Shown here piece by piece: positions 45,101 to 53,363 of a stretch of 64,000 nt of DNA (the first letter of the stretch is position 1; every line of letters starts with the position of its first letter). A model generated the notes under the pieces. It had not been told where the DNA came from. It ran no database searches and saw only the letters and a program-made list of their open reading frames with translations. The stretch lies in NCBI RefSeq assembly GCF_022898935.1, contig NZ_JALIRP010000011.1, positions 89,919 through 153,918 on the forward strand. Reading direction: 5' to 3'. Position numbers and translations under genes: made by a program. This stretch comes from Paenibacillus mangrovi. GTDB taxonomy: Bacteria; Bacillota; Bacilli; Paenibacillales; Paenibacillaceae.

Positions 45101-45990
45101 CAGCTGGGGATCAGCTTATTGTGGATCTACGTAAGCAGACAGCTGGTCAAGAGTCCAACCTGCAAAGCAATTTGCAGCGGTTCGGTTCCTATATCGTGAA
45201 CAGCGCCTACACCGCGACACTTCAAGCCATAGTAAAAGGAACCGCGATAACCATCTCGCAAATCGGTTCGCCAGTGGTCCTTACCATCTCGGCAGACTCG
45301 GCAGGTTACGATAACATAACGAACGTATATACCCTGGATTCAAGTGAAAATCCGGTCTATGTCAAGGCGAAAAAGGATGGCATGAAGTATCGGGTGGAAT
45401 CAAAGCAATTAGGCACGATGTTCATCGCTCAATACAAGCATTCCTTCTCAGATGTACCGAGCAGCCATTGGGCAGCGAATGAGATTTCATTCTTAAGTGC
45501 GAAGCAGATCGTGCAAGGGGTAAGCCAGGACGCCTTTAAACCAAACCAGGCGGTAACGCGCGCGGAATTCGCTTCATTACTCGCACGAGTGTTTGAACCG
45601 GAATCCAAGGGGGGAGAAACATCCTTTAGTGATATCAAGGCGGATGCTTGGTATGCAGAGGCTGTATCGGCCTTGATTCAAGCAGGAATCATCAACGGAA
45701 AGACCGAAGCGACATTTGCTCCAAACGATGTGATTCAACGTGAGGAGATGATTGCCATGGTGATGAGAGCGGTTCATCAATCTGGTTATGCCGGACAGGG
45801 AACGACTCCGTTTACAAGCTATAGCGATCAAGCCGCAATTAGTGATTGGGCGGTTTCGGATGTGAAGGCAGCGACCGAACACGGACTGATTAAAGGTGGC
45901 GGAGATGGATCATTCCAGCCATCAAGAGCGGTAAGCAGAGCGGAGAGCGTGGCGGTTATTGTAAGGCTGACGCAGGTGATTCCCTTTTAA
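42118..45990 (+). CDS. S-layer-anchored multidomain DUF4855 protein
   Basis: The 1290-residue protein starts at TTG behind AAGGGG. Order: signal peptide (1-30), DUF4855 region (35-375), carboxypeptidase-regulatory-like beta domain (380-460, GVVKDIEGNPLAGATI), carbohydrate-binding-like beta-sandwich (464-640), Ig-like BIG2-type region (645-815), FIVAR-like helices (822-890), Gly/Ser/Pro linker, a further beta domain, and three SLH repeats (from 1107, 1167 and 1230; SFSDVPSSHWA). It should sit on the cell surface and bind or process polysaccharide. DUF4855 activity is not known to me. Confidence 0.88.
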   Translation: MRFRSKNICTLLLAIVLTVSLAVPTTLAAYFPKDDPKSNHASNIALIYTGYYNPDNYDGKHIGDYSKEQFLPYVGYLNKQGKAEDYFFDTFLMLTTQSPYKGSLGRYYDWVPNSKPGTLVDWKWAMDRMFEKGLQLDGLEAAVEQVGSDLKDSAKKVNVYLTLPFPDPQSKDFGDFNGDGKAKNLESLETRKELIAWYIDTMTERFNNQQYKHLNLSGFYWLQEDLDTEVPGEPESVRYAADYLHQKGMRLGWIPWFGAGEKANGNRLGFDFSLIQPNHYFEENTTIKRVGETADLANANGAGVEMEFDQRALEAPRYRQALYNYLITGVKKQFMKDSIIAYYQDVYAIYDFYHSKSPAAQQMYQDIYKFAKGEFEAPTGGFAGVVKDIEGNPLAGATITDESGQSVTTDANGQFQLTGLFATPNQFVVEKSGVGRREVTVDIAADQTIYRDVVLQSVTGGEVDKTYTLADFEGGMIYGTNNGNYTKRSMETDPTYVREGQQSLKLDFKAYKESWVGAYIDSDFPDFWKEPPEETYPAYTLKDWSTYDSVSMAVYNPSAKPQELKVIYMPEYNWGSSLSKYIMVPSGQWTNIEQSIVELEQANKNTKNMIRVALVRDQKAEDATFYIDDFKLIKYKDLKLAQDYTVTLPSIATVDVGATVSPVVINRAEKDNEGKPVTVPAVFSSSNPDVIKVTSDGKLKALQPGKAVIRAHVGNIEAESKAVEVSPWKFNQITGGNSMIAIDQEKTLRLSSSFENGYLIPTDQAVYKWEIKGDAVQFQNQTQNMLKIKGVKDGKATVKVTMTYNGKSQSFEQKVQVGNPKPVDLTPLKDAITAAEKLVQQADDKYQTAKKTLSEAIEAAKSVLATAGISQEEVQQMTEKLNEAIRVFKEATKGQNPGGSNPGSDTGGFTGTPSNPSVPITPPVSGNVILDQKALSTAKDGKVTVSFKDEQTGVQIPYSLLDQMKDLILTVNGKGISLEIKGSELVGISQQKGLTAGDQLIVDLRKQTAGQESNLQSNLQRFGSYIVNSAYTATLQAIVKGTAITISQIGSPVVLTISADSAGYDNITNVYTLDSSENPVYVKAKKDGMKYRVESKQLGTMFIAQYKHSFSDVPSSHWAANEISFLSAKQIVQGVSQDAFKPNQAVTRAEFASLLARVFEPESKGGETSFSDIKADAWYAEAVSALIQAGIINGKTEATFAPNDVIQREEMIAMVMRAVHQSGYAGQGTTPFTSYSDQAAISDWAVSDVKAATEHGLIKGGGDGSFQPSRAVSRAESVAVIVRLTQVIPF

Positions 45991-46045
45991 AATTGTGTTT
46001 CAGATATGGATAATTGGAAACATATGAAATAAAAAAAATAATAAT

Positions 46046-46076
46046 CCCTCGGGCGGCCTGAGTCCGCCTGAGAGGA
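46046..46076. repeat. Inverted repeat downstream of the SLH gene
   Basis: CCTCGGGCGG and CCGCCTGAGAGG pair around CCTGAGT. The A/T-rich run is on the upstream side, so as a terminator it would suit the minus strand; it may instead stabilise the 3' end of the SLH transcript. Confidence 0.45.
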
Positions 46077-46097
46077 AAAAGAAGAAATCTCCATTTA

Positions 46098-46118
46098 CTT
46101 GGGAAAGCGCTTTCCAAG
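46098..46118. promoter_or_regulatory. Palindromic cre/LacI-type operator upstream of the second importer
   Basis: CTTGGGAAAGCGCTTTCCAAG is palindromic apart from one extra G. The centre GGAAAGCGCTTTCC is cre-like (two mismatches), so CcpA or another LacI-family repressor may bind about 90 bp before the binding-protein gene. Confidence 0.6.
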
Positions 46119-46203
46119 GTAGGGTTAGGTTTAGACACATAACAAGCTTTACCCTAACTAGCTGTAAGCTGTGCAGAAACCAAAGTTGAAAGGATGAACT
46201 TCT

Positions 46204-47544
46204 TTGAAAAAAAGCAGAGGTAAAAAATCACTGATTTTATTCACATCTTTGATGCTGGTAGCTTCAATGGGGTTAAGTGCATGTTCTTCAAAGGAGAAGG
46301 ATGCCGCAAGTTCTAGTGGAAGTGGAGATGCTCCAAAAAAAGAAACGGTAGAAATTCAGTTCTGGAACCCATTCGAGACGGACCGTTCCAAAAAGGTTGA
46401 GAAGATCGCCGAAGAATTTAATGCGAGCCAAAACGAAATTAAGGTCAAGGTATTAGGTAACCAGGATGATCAAAAACAGCTCACGGCTATTTCCGGTGGA
46501 GCAGCACCTGATATCGTGATCACGTACTGGAACAAAGTCGGCCCTTGGGCTGAAGCGGGTGCAGTTTTAAACCTAGATGAAATGATTAAGAGGGACAACT
46601 TCGATACTTCGCAAATCATTCCGGCTGCGCTGGATCGCATGAAGGTCGGTGATAAGATTTATGGATTCCCGATTTCAATGAGTATGGCCAATAAGCTGTT
46701 TTACAACAAAAAGATGTTTGCAGACGCCGGAATTACAGCGCCGCCTGAAACGTTGGAACAAATGTTTGAGGACGCCAAGAAATTGACGGAAAAAGATGGT
46801 TCAGGAAACATCACTCAAATCGGCTTTATTCCGGATTATCCGTGGATTGATAACGTATTCTGGCCAATCATTTTCGGCGGCTCATGGGATGACGGCAACG
46901 GAAAGCTGACAGCTAATCAAAAAGCGAACGTCGATTCAATCGCTTACCAAGCATCTTATTATAAGGAATTCGGCAACGAAGGAATTGCCAAGTTCAAATC
47001 CGGTATGGGCAAGATGGAAACACCGCAGGATCCGATTTTGACAGGCAAGCTGGGCATGATGATTGGTTGGGAAAACTGGTATATCGATAATCGTGGCGAG
47101 AATGGAGAAATTGGAGTCGCGCCATTCCCTTATCCTGAAGCGCAGCCGGAGCTGAAAAACGCAGGTATGGTGAGCCCTGTCGCGATGTTTATTCCTGCGA
47201 AAGGAAAACATCCGGAAGAAGCGTGGAAATTTATGCAGTATTTGCTCAGCGAGGACGTTCAAATTGAATACGCCATTGCGCATGGCTCGATTCCGATACT
47301 GACCAAAGCGCTGGATAATCCGAAGCTGACTGGAAATGAAAAGATGAAAACTTTGAAGGATTTCTTGGAAAGTGCGAAGAGCCCGAACCTCAAGGGATTC
47401 CCGAACAGCATTTATATTGATGAGTACCTGCAGTCTCTAAATGAAGAAACTGAAAAAGCGCTGCTCGGTAAAATCTCCCCTCAAGAAGCAATGGACACGG
47501 TTGTACAGAAAATGCAGCCTATTGCAGATAAAGATAAAAAATAA
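46204..47544 (+). CDS. Sugar ABC importer solute-binding lipoprotein
   Basis: The 446-residue protein has a lipoprotein signal with Cys27 (LSAC) and a type-1 sugar-binding domain (EIQFWNPFETDRSKKVEKIAEEF, APDIVITYWNKVGPWAEAGAVLNLD). TTG start at 46204 behind AAAGGATG. It is followed by two permeases in one operon. Distinct from the LplA-like binding protein of the first importer, so it likely handles a different sugar of the same substrate. Confidence 0.92.
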   Translation: MKKSRGKKSLILFTSLMLVASMGLSACSSKEKDAASSSGSGDAPKKETVEIQFWNPFETDRSKKVEKIAEEFNASQNEIKVKVLGNQDDQKQLTAISGGAAPDIVITYWNKVGPWAEAGAVLNLDEMIKRDNFDTSQIIPAALDRMKVGDKIYGFPISMSMANKLFYNKKMFADAGITAPPETLEQMFEDAKKLTEKDGSGNITQIGFIPDYPWIDNVFWPIIFGGSWDDGNGKLTANQKANVDSIAYQASYYKEFGNEGIAKFKSGMGKMETPQDPILTGKLGMMIGWENWYIDNRGENGEIGVAPFPYPEAQPELKNAGMVSPVAMFIPAKGKHPEEAWKFMQYLLSEDVQIEYAIAHGSIPILTKALDNPKLTGNEKMKTLKDFLESAKSPNLKGFPNSIYIDEYLQSLNEETEKALLGKISPQEAMDTVVQKMQPIADKDKK

Positions 47545-47560
47545 AATAAGAAGTAATGTA

Positions 47561-47590
47561 GAACAGCAGAGCCTAAAAATTCTGCTGTTC
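47561..47590 (+). other. Intra-operon stem-loop after the binding-protein gene
   Basis: GAACAGCAGA and TCTGCTGTTC form a perfect 10 bp stem with a 10 nt loop and no T run. Such hairpins often protect the 3' end of binding-protein mRNA and give it higher yield than the permeases. Confidence 0.65.
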
Positions 47591-47616
47591 CGCGTAATGG
47601 GATTAGGAGGGATCTT

Positions 47617-48546
47617 ATGGCTGCCACGACATTACAGTCAGAGAGTAAGAGGAGAGCGCGTAAGCGACTGTATACAGGATTATTATTCATTAGTCCGTGG
47701 TTGTTCGGGCTTCTCGTATTTCAGTTATTACCTATCATGACTTCACTTTATTATAGTTTAACGGATTTTAACTTGTTTGGATCCCCAGAGTGGGTGGGAG
47801 TAGATAATTTTGTTGCATTGGCCCATGACAAAAAGATGTATTTATCTTTATATAACACGATTTTTATTACGATCTTCGGGTTGTTTCCGCAGATCGCCTT
47901 TGCTCTTGTAATTGCATTGCTGCTCAATCGTGATGTAAAGGGAAAGTCGCTGTATCGTACGATTTATTTTCTGCCGACATTGGTTCCGGCGATTGCAGGA
48001 TCTCTGCTCTGGATGTGGCTGTTGAACGCGCAATATGGACTTATCAATGAAGTTCTCGGTTACCTCCACCTGCCGGCGCCGAACTGGCTGTTAGATCCGA
48101 AATGGACCAAGCCTTCGCTGATTTTAATGGGATTCTGGGGGACCGGTACAACGACAATTATGTATTTGGCAGCCTTGCAGGATGTACCCAAGCTTTACTA
48201 TGAAGCCGCTTCAATCGACGGGGCTAGTCCTTGGCAAAAGTTCTGGAACATTACCTTCCCTGCCATTTCCCCGATGACGCTGTTCTTGGTCATCATGGGA
48301 TTGATTGGTTCGTTCCAGTATTTCTCCCAAGGATATATTTTCGCAGATGGCAATGGTCAAGCGATCGGTGGACCGGAGAACTCCATTTTATTCTACGCAA
48401 TTTATTTGTACCAGACGGCATTCTCTTTCTTGAAGATGGGATATGCGTCTGCTATGGCGTGGGTGCTGTTTGTCATCGTATTTATTCTGACCATCATTGT
48501 GTTCAAAACTTCCGCCAAATGGGTGTACTACGGGGGTGAAAAGTAA
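47617..48546 (+). CDS. Sugar ABC importer permease (MalF-type)
   Basis: The 309-residue protein has six membrane helices and the EAA loop (YYEAASIDGASPWQKFWNITFPAI). ATG 47617 follows TAGGAGGG. The stop TAA shares a base with the next start (TAATG), so translation is coupled. Confidence 0.93.
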   Translation: MAATTLQSESKRRARKRLYTGLLFISPWLFGLLVFQLLPIMTSLYYSLTDFNLFGSPEWVGVDNFVALAHDKKMYLSLYNTIFITIFGLFPQIAFALVIALLLNRDVKGKSLYRTIYFLPTLVPAIAGSLLWMWLLNAQYGLINEVLGYLHLPAPNWLLDPKWTKPSLILMGFWGTGTTTIMYLAALQDVPKLYYEAASIDGASPWQKFWNITFPAISPMTLFLVIMGLIGSFQYFSQGYIFADGNGQAIGGPENSILFYAIYLYQTAFSFLKMGYASAMAWVLFVIVFILTIIVFKTSAKWVYYGGEK

Positions 48547-49439
48547 TGAGCGCAAATCCAACGCAAACTGTACCGCATGTAAGAAAGCTTCCAACACGCA
48601 GCAAAGCGGGTAGAAGAGTGATCAGAGAAAAGATTTTCGCTCATACCATATTGATTATTGTCGGACTGCTCTTTTTGGCTCCGTTTATCTGGCTTGTCAT
48701 TACATCTTTGAAAACAGAAAATGAAATTTTCACCGTTCCGATCAAGTGGTGGCCAGATGAGCTGCAATGGAAAAATTACTCCGATGCCATCAGTATGATT
48801 CCTTTTGTGAAATATACATTAAATACGATACTCATTGCTTTGCTTAGCATTTTAGGGGTTGTCATTATCACGCCTATGGTGGCCTACGGCTTCTCCCGAA
48901 TCGACTTTAAGGGACGCAACTTTCTGTTCTTCATCATGATGGGCACGATCATGCTTCCTTTTCAGGTAACGATGATCCCGATCTATGTCATGTTTAACAA
49001 AATGAACCTGATCAACTCCATCTGGCCGCTGGTTCTTTCAAGTTGGTTCGGTACGGGAATAGCCTATAATGTGTTCCTGGTTCGACAATTTTTTATGGGA
49101 ATACCGCATGAGCTAAGTGAGTCGGCCAAAATCGACGGCGCCTCAGAGTTCCGTATTTATACGCAGATTATTATGCCGTTAGCCAAGCCGGCGGTTCTGA
49201 CGATCGGTTTATTTACCTTCCTGGGCGCTTGGGGTGATTTCCAAGGTCCTTTGATTTACTTGAATGATCCGGAAAAATGGACTCTTTCCATTGGACTTAA
49301 GCAGTTCCTGCGTGAGAATAGGGTGGCTTGGGGGCCATTGATGGCGGCAGCTACGTTATTTACCATACCAATCGTCATTCTCTATTTCTTCGTTCAGAGG
49401 AAATTTATTGAGGGAATTTCAATCACAGGAATGAAGTAA
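48546..49439 (+). CDS. Sugar ABC importer permease (MalG-type)
   Basis: The 297-residue protein has six membrane helices and the EAA loop (LSESAKIDGASEFRIYTQIIMPLAKPA). Pairs with the preceding MalF-type subunit. No ATPase gene is present; an MsmX-like ATPase elsewhere is expected. A terminator follows at once. Confidence 0.93.
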   Translation: MSANPTQTVPHVRKLPTRSKAGRRVIREKIFAHTILIIVGLLFLAPFIWLVITSLKTENEIFTVPIKWWPDELQWKNYSDAISMIPFVKYTLNTILIALLSILGVVIITPMVAYGFSRIDFKGRNFLFFIMMGTIMLPFQVTMIPIYVMFNKMNLINSIWPLVLSSWFGTGIAYNVFLVRQFFMGIPHELSESAKIDGASEFRIYTQIIMPLAKPAVLTIGLFTFLGAWGDFQGPLIYLNDPEKWTLSIGLKQFLRENRVAWGPLMAAATLFTIPIVILYFFVQRKFIEGISITGMK

Positions 49440-49475
49440 CAAGCACAAATTCGTTACTAAGTCATTGAATATAAG

Positions 49476-49523
49476 AGAGGCTTCTCACGGGTTCAGTTTG
49501 AACTTATTGAGAAGCCTCTTTTT
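49476..49523 (+). terminator. Terminator of the second importer operon
   Basis: AGAGGCTTCTCA and TGAGAAGCCTCT form a perfect 12 bp stem, followed by TTTTT. Confidence 0.9.
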
Positions 49524-49580
49524 AAGATTATAGAATTTATAAGTTTTCAATGAACTGAATCATTTTATAATCGCTAAGGA
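49522..49580. repeat. Palindromic repeat, copy 2
   Basis: Shares TTAAGATTATAGAATTTATA and then AGTTTTCA with copy 1 at 36724, then diverges but keeps a dyad (TTCA/TGAA inside, TTATA/TATAA outside) and the TATAATCGC end. Again it abuts a terminator. Confidence 0.75.
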
Positions 49581-49666
49581 ATATTTTTTTCCTCATCTTC
49601 AAACCGCTTTGTTCATCCCGACGTTATCTTCTAATAACATCATATTTACATAGGAGGTTGTTGAGG

Positions 49667-51001
49667 ATGAAAAAAATGGGGAAGTTGCTGCTTACGCTTT
49701 CGCTGGGCGCAACATTGCTGGTGCCGGGGTTCGCAATGGCTGCAGAGGCCACTGTAGATACCGGAAATGTAAAAACAGACGCGCAGACTGCGGCTGAGCT
49801 CGGTTTACTGCTGGGTGATGGTAACGGTGTTAATGCCGATTATCTAGCCAAGAGTACTACTCGTGTTGAAGCAGCCATTATCTCGCTGCGGCTGCAGGGG
49901 AAGCTTGACGAGGCGAGTGCATATAAGGGTAAGGAGAACTTTGTCGATGCGAATCAGGTAGGGACAAGCAACCAGGCTGTTCTTGCTTATCTACATGACA
50001 ACCCTCAATACGGTTGGAATGGCGAGGGGGCGAATCATTTCAGTCCACTTGAAACCGTTAGCTCGCAGCAGATGTATAAGGTGCTGCTAGAGGTACTAGG
50101 TTATAAATCGGATAAGGACTTCGCCTACAAAGATACGGAATCGTTTGCTGCAGGCAAAGGAATGAACCAAATCTCCAGCGTCTCCGCATTGACGAACGCT
50201 CATGTCTCCACTGCACTCGTGGAATCCCTGTCCGTATCGATGCCAGATGGACAGAAACTTTTTGATGAATTGCAGAAGGACGGAATCATTCCGGCTTCCG
50301 CTAAGCTGCCTGCAGGTGAGAGAATTGGCCTGCGCACAGATGCCAAACTTGGGACTGTCCTAGTAGACGGCAAAGGCCGCACACTTTATTTCTTCTCAAA
50401 AGACGCTCAGAATTTGGATGCCTGTCAGGGGCAATGTCTTGCAAATTGGCCTATCCTAAGTGCGGATCAACTACAGATTCCTGCTACGATGAATCCTAAA
50501 GATTTTACCGTCGTGACTCATGCGAACGGGGCGAAGCAGTGGATGTACAAAGGCTGGCCTCTCTATACGTTCGCAAAAGATGCAAAAGCTGGAGATACCC
50601 TGGGTGAAGGCGCTATGGGCGTATGGTTCGCGGCTAAGCCTGATTACCGTGTTATGCTTGGTTCCAACTCAGAGTTAGGTCAGTATCTGACGGACGATCA
50701 AGGCCGCACATTATACTATTTCACTAAGGATAAGCCGCAAATGAGCGTTTGCGAAGGCGAGTGTCTCGCCAATTGGCCGGTATATGGGACGATTGAAGGT
50801 AGTGTGCCATCAACTCTGAATAAGGAAGACTTCGGCTCCATTACGCGTCCTGACGGCAGCAAGCAAGCGACCTACAAAGGCTCACCGTTATATTACTTTG
50901 TGAAAGATATGAAGCATGGCGACACATTGGGCCAGAATGTGAAAGAGGTATGGTTCGTGGTTGATCCGGATAAATTCAGCGGTACACCAGCGGCTCAGTA
51001 G
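49667..51001 (+). CDS. Exported protein with two Yx(FWY)xxD-motif domains
   Basis: The 444-residue protein has a signal peptide (1-27, ending AMA), an SLH-like helical N-terminal part (30-215), and two tandem Lipoprotein_15-type domains. Each has a TLYFF/TLYYF strand, a CxxxC pair (CQGQC; CEGEC) followed by LANWP, and a second WPLYTFAKD or SPLYYFVKD strand. The biochemical role of this family is not established. ATG 49667 follows AGGAGG. The ECF sigma/anti-sigma pair lies downstream and might control it. Confidence 0.85.
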   Translation: MKKMGKLLLTLSLGATLLVPGFAMAAEATVDTGNVKTDAQTAAELGLLLGDGNGVNADYLAKSTTRVEAAIISLRLQGKLDEASAYKGKENFVDANQVGTSNQAVLAYLHDNPQYGWNGEGANHFSPLETVSSQQMYKVLLEVLGYKSDKDFAYKDTESFAAGKGMNQISSVSALTNAHVSTALVESLSVSMPDGQKLFDELQKDGIIPASAKLPAGERIGLRTDAKLGTVLVDGKGRTLYFFSKDAQNLDACQGQCLANWPILSADQLQIPATMNPKDFTVVTHANGAKQWMYKGWPLYTFAKDAKAGDTLGEGAMGVWFAAKPDYRVMLGSNSELGQYLTDDQGRTLYYFTKDKPQMSVCEGECLANWPVYGTIEGSVPSTLNKEDFGSITRPDGSKQATYKGSPLYYFVKDMKHGDTLGQNVKEVWFVVDPDKFSGTPAAQ

Positions 51002-51104
51002 ACTATACTAGAGATTGATCATGCAGCTTCGTATAACGGGATGCAGATGAAAGTTCCTCAGTGCATGTGAGAGGAGCAGTATTGACAGGAACGTCATTTC
51101 TTCG

Positions 51105-51160
51105 CATCAGCAGGGGAACCGTATTTATTTGGTTTCCTTGCTGATGTCTTCTTGTTTTTA
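51105..51160 (+). terminator. Terminator after the Yx(FWY)xxD gene
   Basis: CATCAGCAGGGGAACC and GGTTTCCTTGCTGATG form a 16 bp stem with one mismatch, followed by a T-rich stretch. Confidence 0.85.
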
Positions 51161-51186
51161 TCCCCCAAAATATTGTGCGTATAAAA

Positions 51187-51208
51187 CCGGGTTAAAATAT
51201 TGAACCGG
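51187..51208. promoter_or_regulatory. Inverted repeat before the sigma gene
   Basis: CCGGGTT and AACCGG are arranged around AAAATATTG, just upstream of the ribosome-binding site. It may be an operator or part of a self-activated promoter; weak evidence. Confidence 0.35.
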
Positions 51209-51232
51209 TGCGACCAAGGAGGCCTCATCTGT

Positions 51233-51799
51233 ATGCACCATCTATCTGACTACGAATTAATGCTGCTCGTGAAACAGAAGGAACAGGAAGCCTTGTCCAT
51301 TTTGTACGATCGTTATGTGTCCCTCATTTATTCCTTCGCCTACAAGGCGCTTCGAGACGAACAGGCCGCACGGGACATTGTCCAATCCGTTTACGTCCGG
51401 CTGTGGACGACGGATTCGGAGTTCAATCCAGACAAGGGCAAGTTTACGAGTTGGCTTATTACAATCACCCGAAATCTGACGATGGACTGGTTGCGCCAGC
51501 AGCGTAGGCGTAGTAGCGGGCTTGTTGCTTATCTCCCTGAAGAGTTGGAAAGGATCCCTGACCAAACGCCTTCTCCTGAAGCACATGTTGAGAGAGACTC
51601 TCTCAAGGAGCAGGTTCGCAGCGCCTATCGCTTTTTGTCTAAGCAACAGATCGAGCTGGTAGAGGATTTTTATTGGCGAGGCTACAGCTTGAGAGAATTG
51701 GCCGAGCATTACAAGGAGCCTTTAGGCACCGTAAAGAACAGGCTGCATCAGGCCTTGAAAATATTGCGCAGACATCTGGTCGTAGAAGGAGAGGGATGA
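51233..51799 (+). CDS. ECF-type RNA polymerase sigma factor (SigK/SigW-like)
   Basis: The 188-residue protein has region 2 (LYDRYVSLIYSFAYKALRDEQAARDIVQSVYVRLW, then FTSWLITITRNLTMDWLRQQRRR) and region 4 (LSKQQIELVEDFYWRGYSLRELAEHYKEPLGTVKNRLHQALKILR). ATG 51233 follows AAGGAGG. Its stop overlaps the start of the anti-sigma gene (ATGA). Confidence 0.94.
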   Translation: MHHLSDYELMLLVKQKEQEALSILYDRYVSLIYSFAYKALRDEQAARDIVQSVYVRLWTTDSEFNPDKGKFTSWLITITRNLTMDWLRQQRRRSSGLVAYLPEELERIPDQTPSPEAHVERDSLKEQVRSAYRFLSKQQIELVEDFYWRGYSLRELAEHYKEPLGTVKNRLHQALKILRRHLVVEGEG

Positions 51800-52560
51800 C
51801 CTTGAACGAGAAATCACAATCTGTTTGCGAATTGTACCTGGATGTGTTATCCGGCTTATGCACGGAGGAAGAGCGTATTGCCTTTGAGCGTCATCTGCCA
51901 GGCTGTGAGGCCTGCCAAACGGAGATAGCTGAACTACAACTCGTATGGGAGGGGATTTCCGCAGATATGGAATACATCGAACCGCCGGCAGATTTGAAGC
52001 AGCAGGTGATGAAGGCGGCTTTTACTGCTGAGGGTAAAATGGCAGCTCAGCCCGCTGCTGAGACAAATCGACGAATATCAAAACCACGCTGGTTGCGAAA
52101 GGTTCCAGCCGCCGCGCTTATCGGTATGTTCCTCTTGGGCACGGCATTTAACTACTGGCTGTACCGTGAACGGGTAAGTATTACAACGGCTTCTGAAACG
52201 CAGCATGTAACCCCGTCGCAGATCAAGTTAGCCGTACCACTGCAATCTCAATCTCCTGATGATTCCAATGCTTCGGGCATTGCCTGCATCATTGACAACG
52301 GGAAGAGCAAGCAGTTTGTGGTATATGTCTACGGAGCAACTCCAACGAGCGGTGATCAAGCATATCAGGTCTGGCTCATTAAGAATGGTAAGCGTTCCAG
52401 CGCGGGAACATTCCGGGTTGCAACTGAAGGGGCCGGCGTTGGAGTAATGACGATGCCGCTGGAATCGGATGCTCTAGCTTTCGACCAGATCGGAATTACA
52501 CTCGAACCGGACGATAAGGGAGATCAGCCACGCGGAAAAAAAATGTTTGGATCGGTCTAA
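51796..52560 (+). CDS. Anti-sigma factor (zinc-finger ZAS plus RskA-like domain)
   Basis: The 254-residue protein has an N-terminal HxxxCxxC zinc-binding anti-sigma motif (HLPGCEACQTEI), one membrane helix near residues 105-120 (AALIGMFLLGTAFNYWL), and an extracytoplasmic RskA-type C-terminal domain (YQVWLIKNGKRSSAGTF). It should hold the upstream sigma factor at the membrane until a signal arrives. Confidence 0.92.
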   Translation: MTLNEKSQSVCELYLDVLSGLCTEEERIAFERHLPGCEACQTEIAELQLVWEGISADMEYIEPPADLKQQVMKAAFTAEGKMAAQPAAETNRRISKPRWLRKVPAAALIGMFLLGTAFNYWLYRERVSITTASETQHVTPSQIKLAVPLQSQSPDDSNASGIACIIDNGKSKQFVVYVYGATPTSGDQAYQVWLIKNGKRSSAGTFRVATEGAGVGVMTMPLESDALAFDQIGITLEPDDKGDQPRGKKMFGSV

Positions 52561-52564
52561 CATG

Positions 52565-52595
52565 CAAAAAAAGCTGCCAAACGGCAGCCTTTTTT
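52565..52595. terminator. Bidirectional terminator
   Basis: AAAAAAAGCTGCC and GGCAGCCTTTTTT with an AAAC loop serve the converging anti-sigma gene and the small minus-strand gene. Confidence 0.92.
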
Positions 52596-52599
52596 GCTT

Positions 52600-52833
52600 T
52601 TAAATGTTGTTTTCGCCCTTTTGAATCCACTCACCAAACTGTTTCATTGCTTTCTCGCTGTGAACATATTTGTACGTCTTGCCGTCTTCGTAAAGGAAAA
52701 TAGCGGCGCTGTCTTCGTCACCTTCAATTTCAGACGTGATCGAAAGTATACGTTCGACATCAAGCAGTTTAAAATTACCTTGTTCATCTTCAGCTGGTAT
52801 CGCCTGTTGCCTTTGTTCTTCCTCTATCTCCAT
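52600..52833 (-). CDS. Small acidic protein of unknown function
   Basis: A 77-residue acidic cytoplasmic protein containing AAIFLYEDGKTYKYVHSEKAMKQFGEWI, which looks like a compact alpha/beta domain. It has a good minus-strand ribosome-binding site (GGAGG) 7 bp before its ATG and a shared terminator. Family not recognised. Confidence 0.7.
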   Translation of the reverse strand: MEIEEEQRQQAIPAEDEQGNFKLLDVERILSITSEIEGDEDSAAIFLYEDGKTYKYVHSEKAMKQFGEWIQKGENNI

Positions 52834-53004
52834 GGTGCATCCTCCAAATATTGTTTTGTCTTATTGTACCTGATCAGAAAGCGAATTGCATTTAACCATT
52901 CCTTCTACTTAAGGGCAATCCCTACGCCTGTGCTCATGAATATTTATTGTGATATGATATTATGCATGCCAATCCAAGCAGTCTATATATAAGAAAGGAT
53001 GGTG

Positions 53005-53205
53005 ATGAACGTGGAACCACATATGATCCGAGCGAACATCAAGCCAGGGATGAGTGTAGAAATCGTCAAGAAGGAAGATCAGCGTACAGGCAAACGAACG
53101 CAGGGCATTGTCCAAAAGCTGCTGACGAATTCACCTAATCATACCCGAGGAATCAAAGTAAGGCTAACCGACGGCACCGTGGGGCGTGTTCAAGCTATTT
53201 TGTAG
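53005..53205 (+). CDS. ywbE: YwbE family protein
   Basis: The 66-residue protein has the YwbE/DUF2196 pattern (IKPGMSVEIVKKEDQRTGKRTQGIVQKLLTN, then GIKVRLTDGTVGRVQ). The fold suggests an SH3-like/KOW small domain; function is unknown. ATG 53005 follows AAAGGA; an earlier in-frame ATG at 52999 is too close to it. Confidence 0.85.
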   Translation: MNVEPHMIRANIKPGMSVEIVKKEDQRTGKRTQGIVQKLLTNSPNHTRGIKVRLTDGTVGRVQAIL

Positions 53206-53235
53206 CTTGTGTAAAATATGATATTTCATCCTCCT

Positions 53236-53279
53236 AAAGGATCTTTTGCAGCTTCAACAGCTGTGGAGGGTCCTTTTTG
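53236..53279 (+). terminator. Terminator after ywbE
   Basis: AAAGGATC and GGGTCCTTTTT outer stem with an inner CAGCT/AGCTG stem, followed by a T run. Confidence 0.8.
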
Positions 53280-53363
53280 AATATCATATAAAATTAACCA
53301 TTGAATAAAGAACAAATGTTCGGGTAAAATATAAGAACAAGAGTTCTGATTGGAGGGGTTGTT

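Noticed and set aside
46046..46076. Inverted repeat after the SLH gene as its rho-independent terminator.
   Set aside because: The T run would lie on the wrong side for the plus strand; kept only as an inverted repeat.
49560..49660. An ECF-type promoter upstream of the Yx(FWY)xxD gene.
   Set aside because: I could not find a convincing GGAAC-N16-CGTC-type pair; control by the nearby sigma factor is left as a hypothesis.
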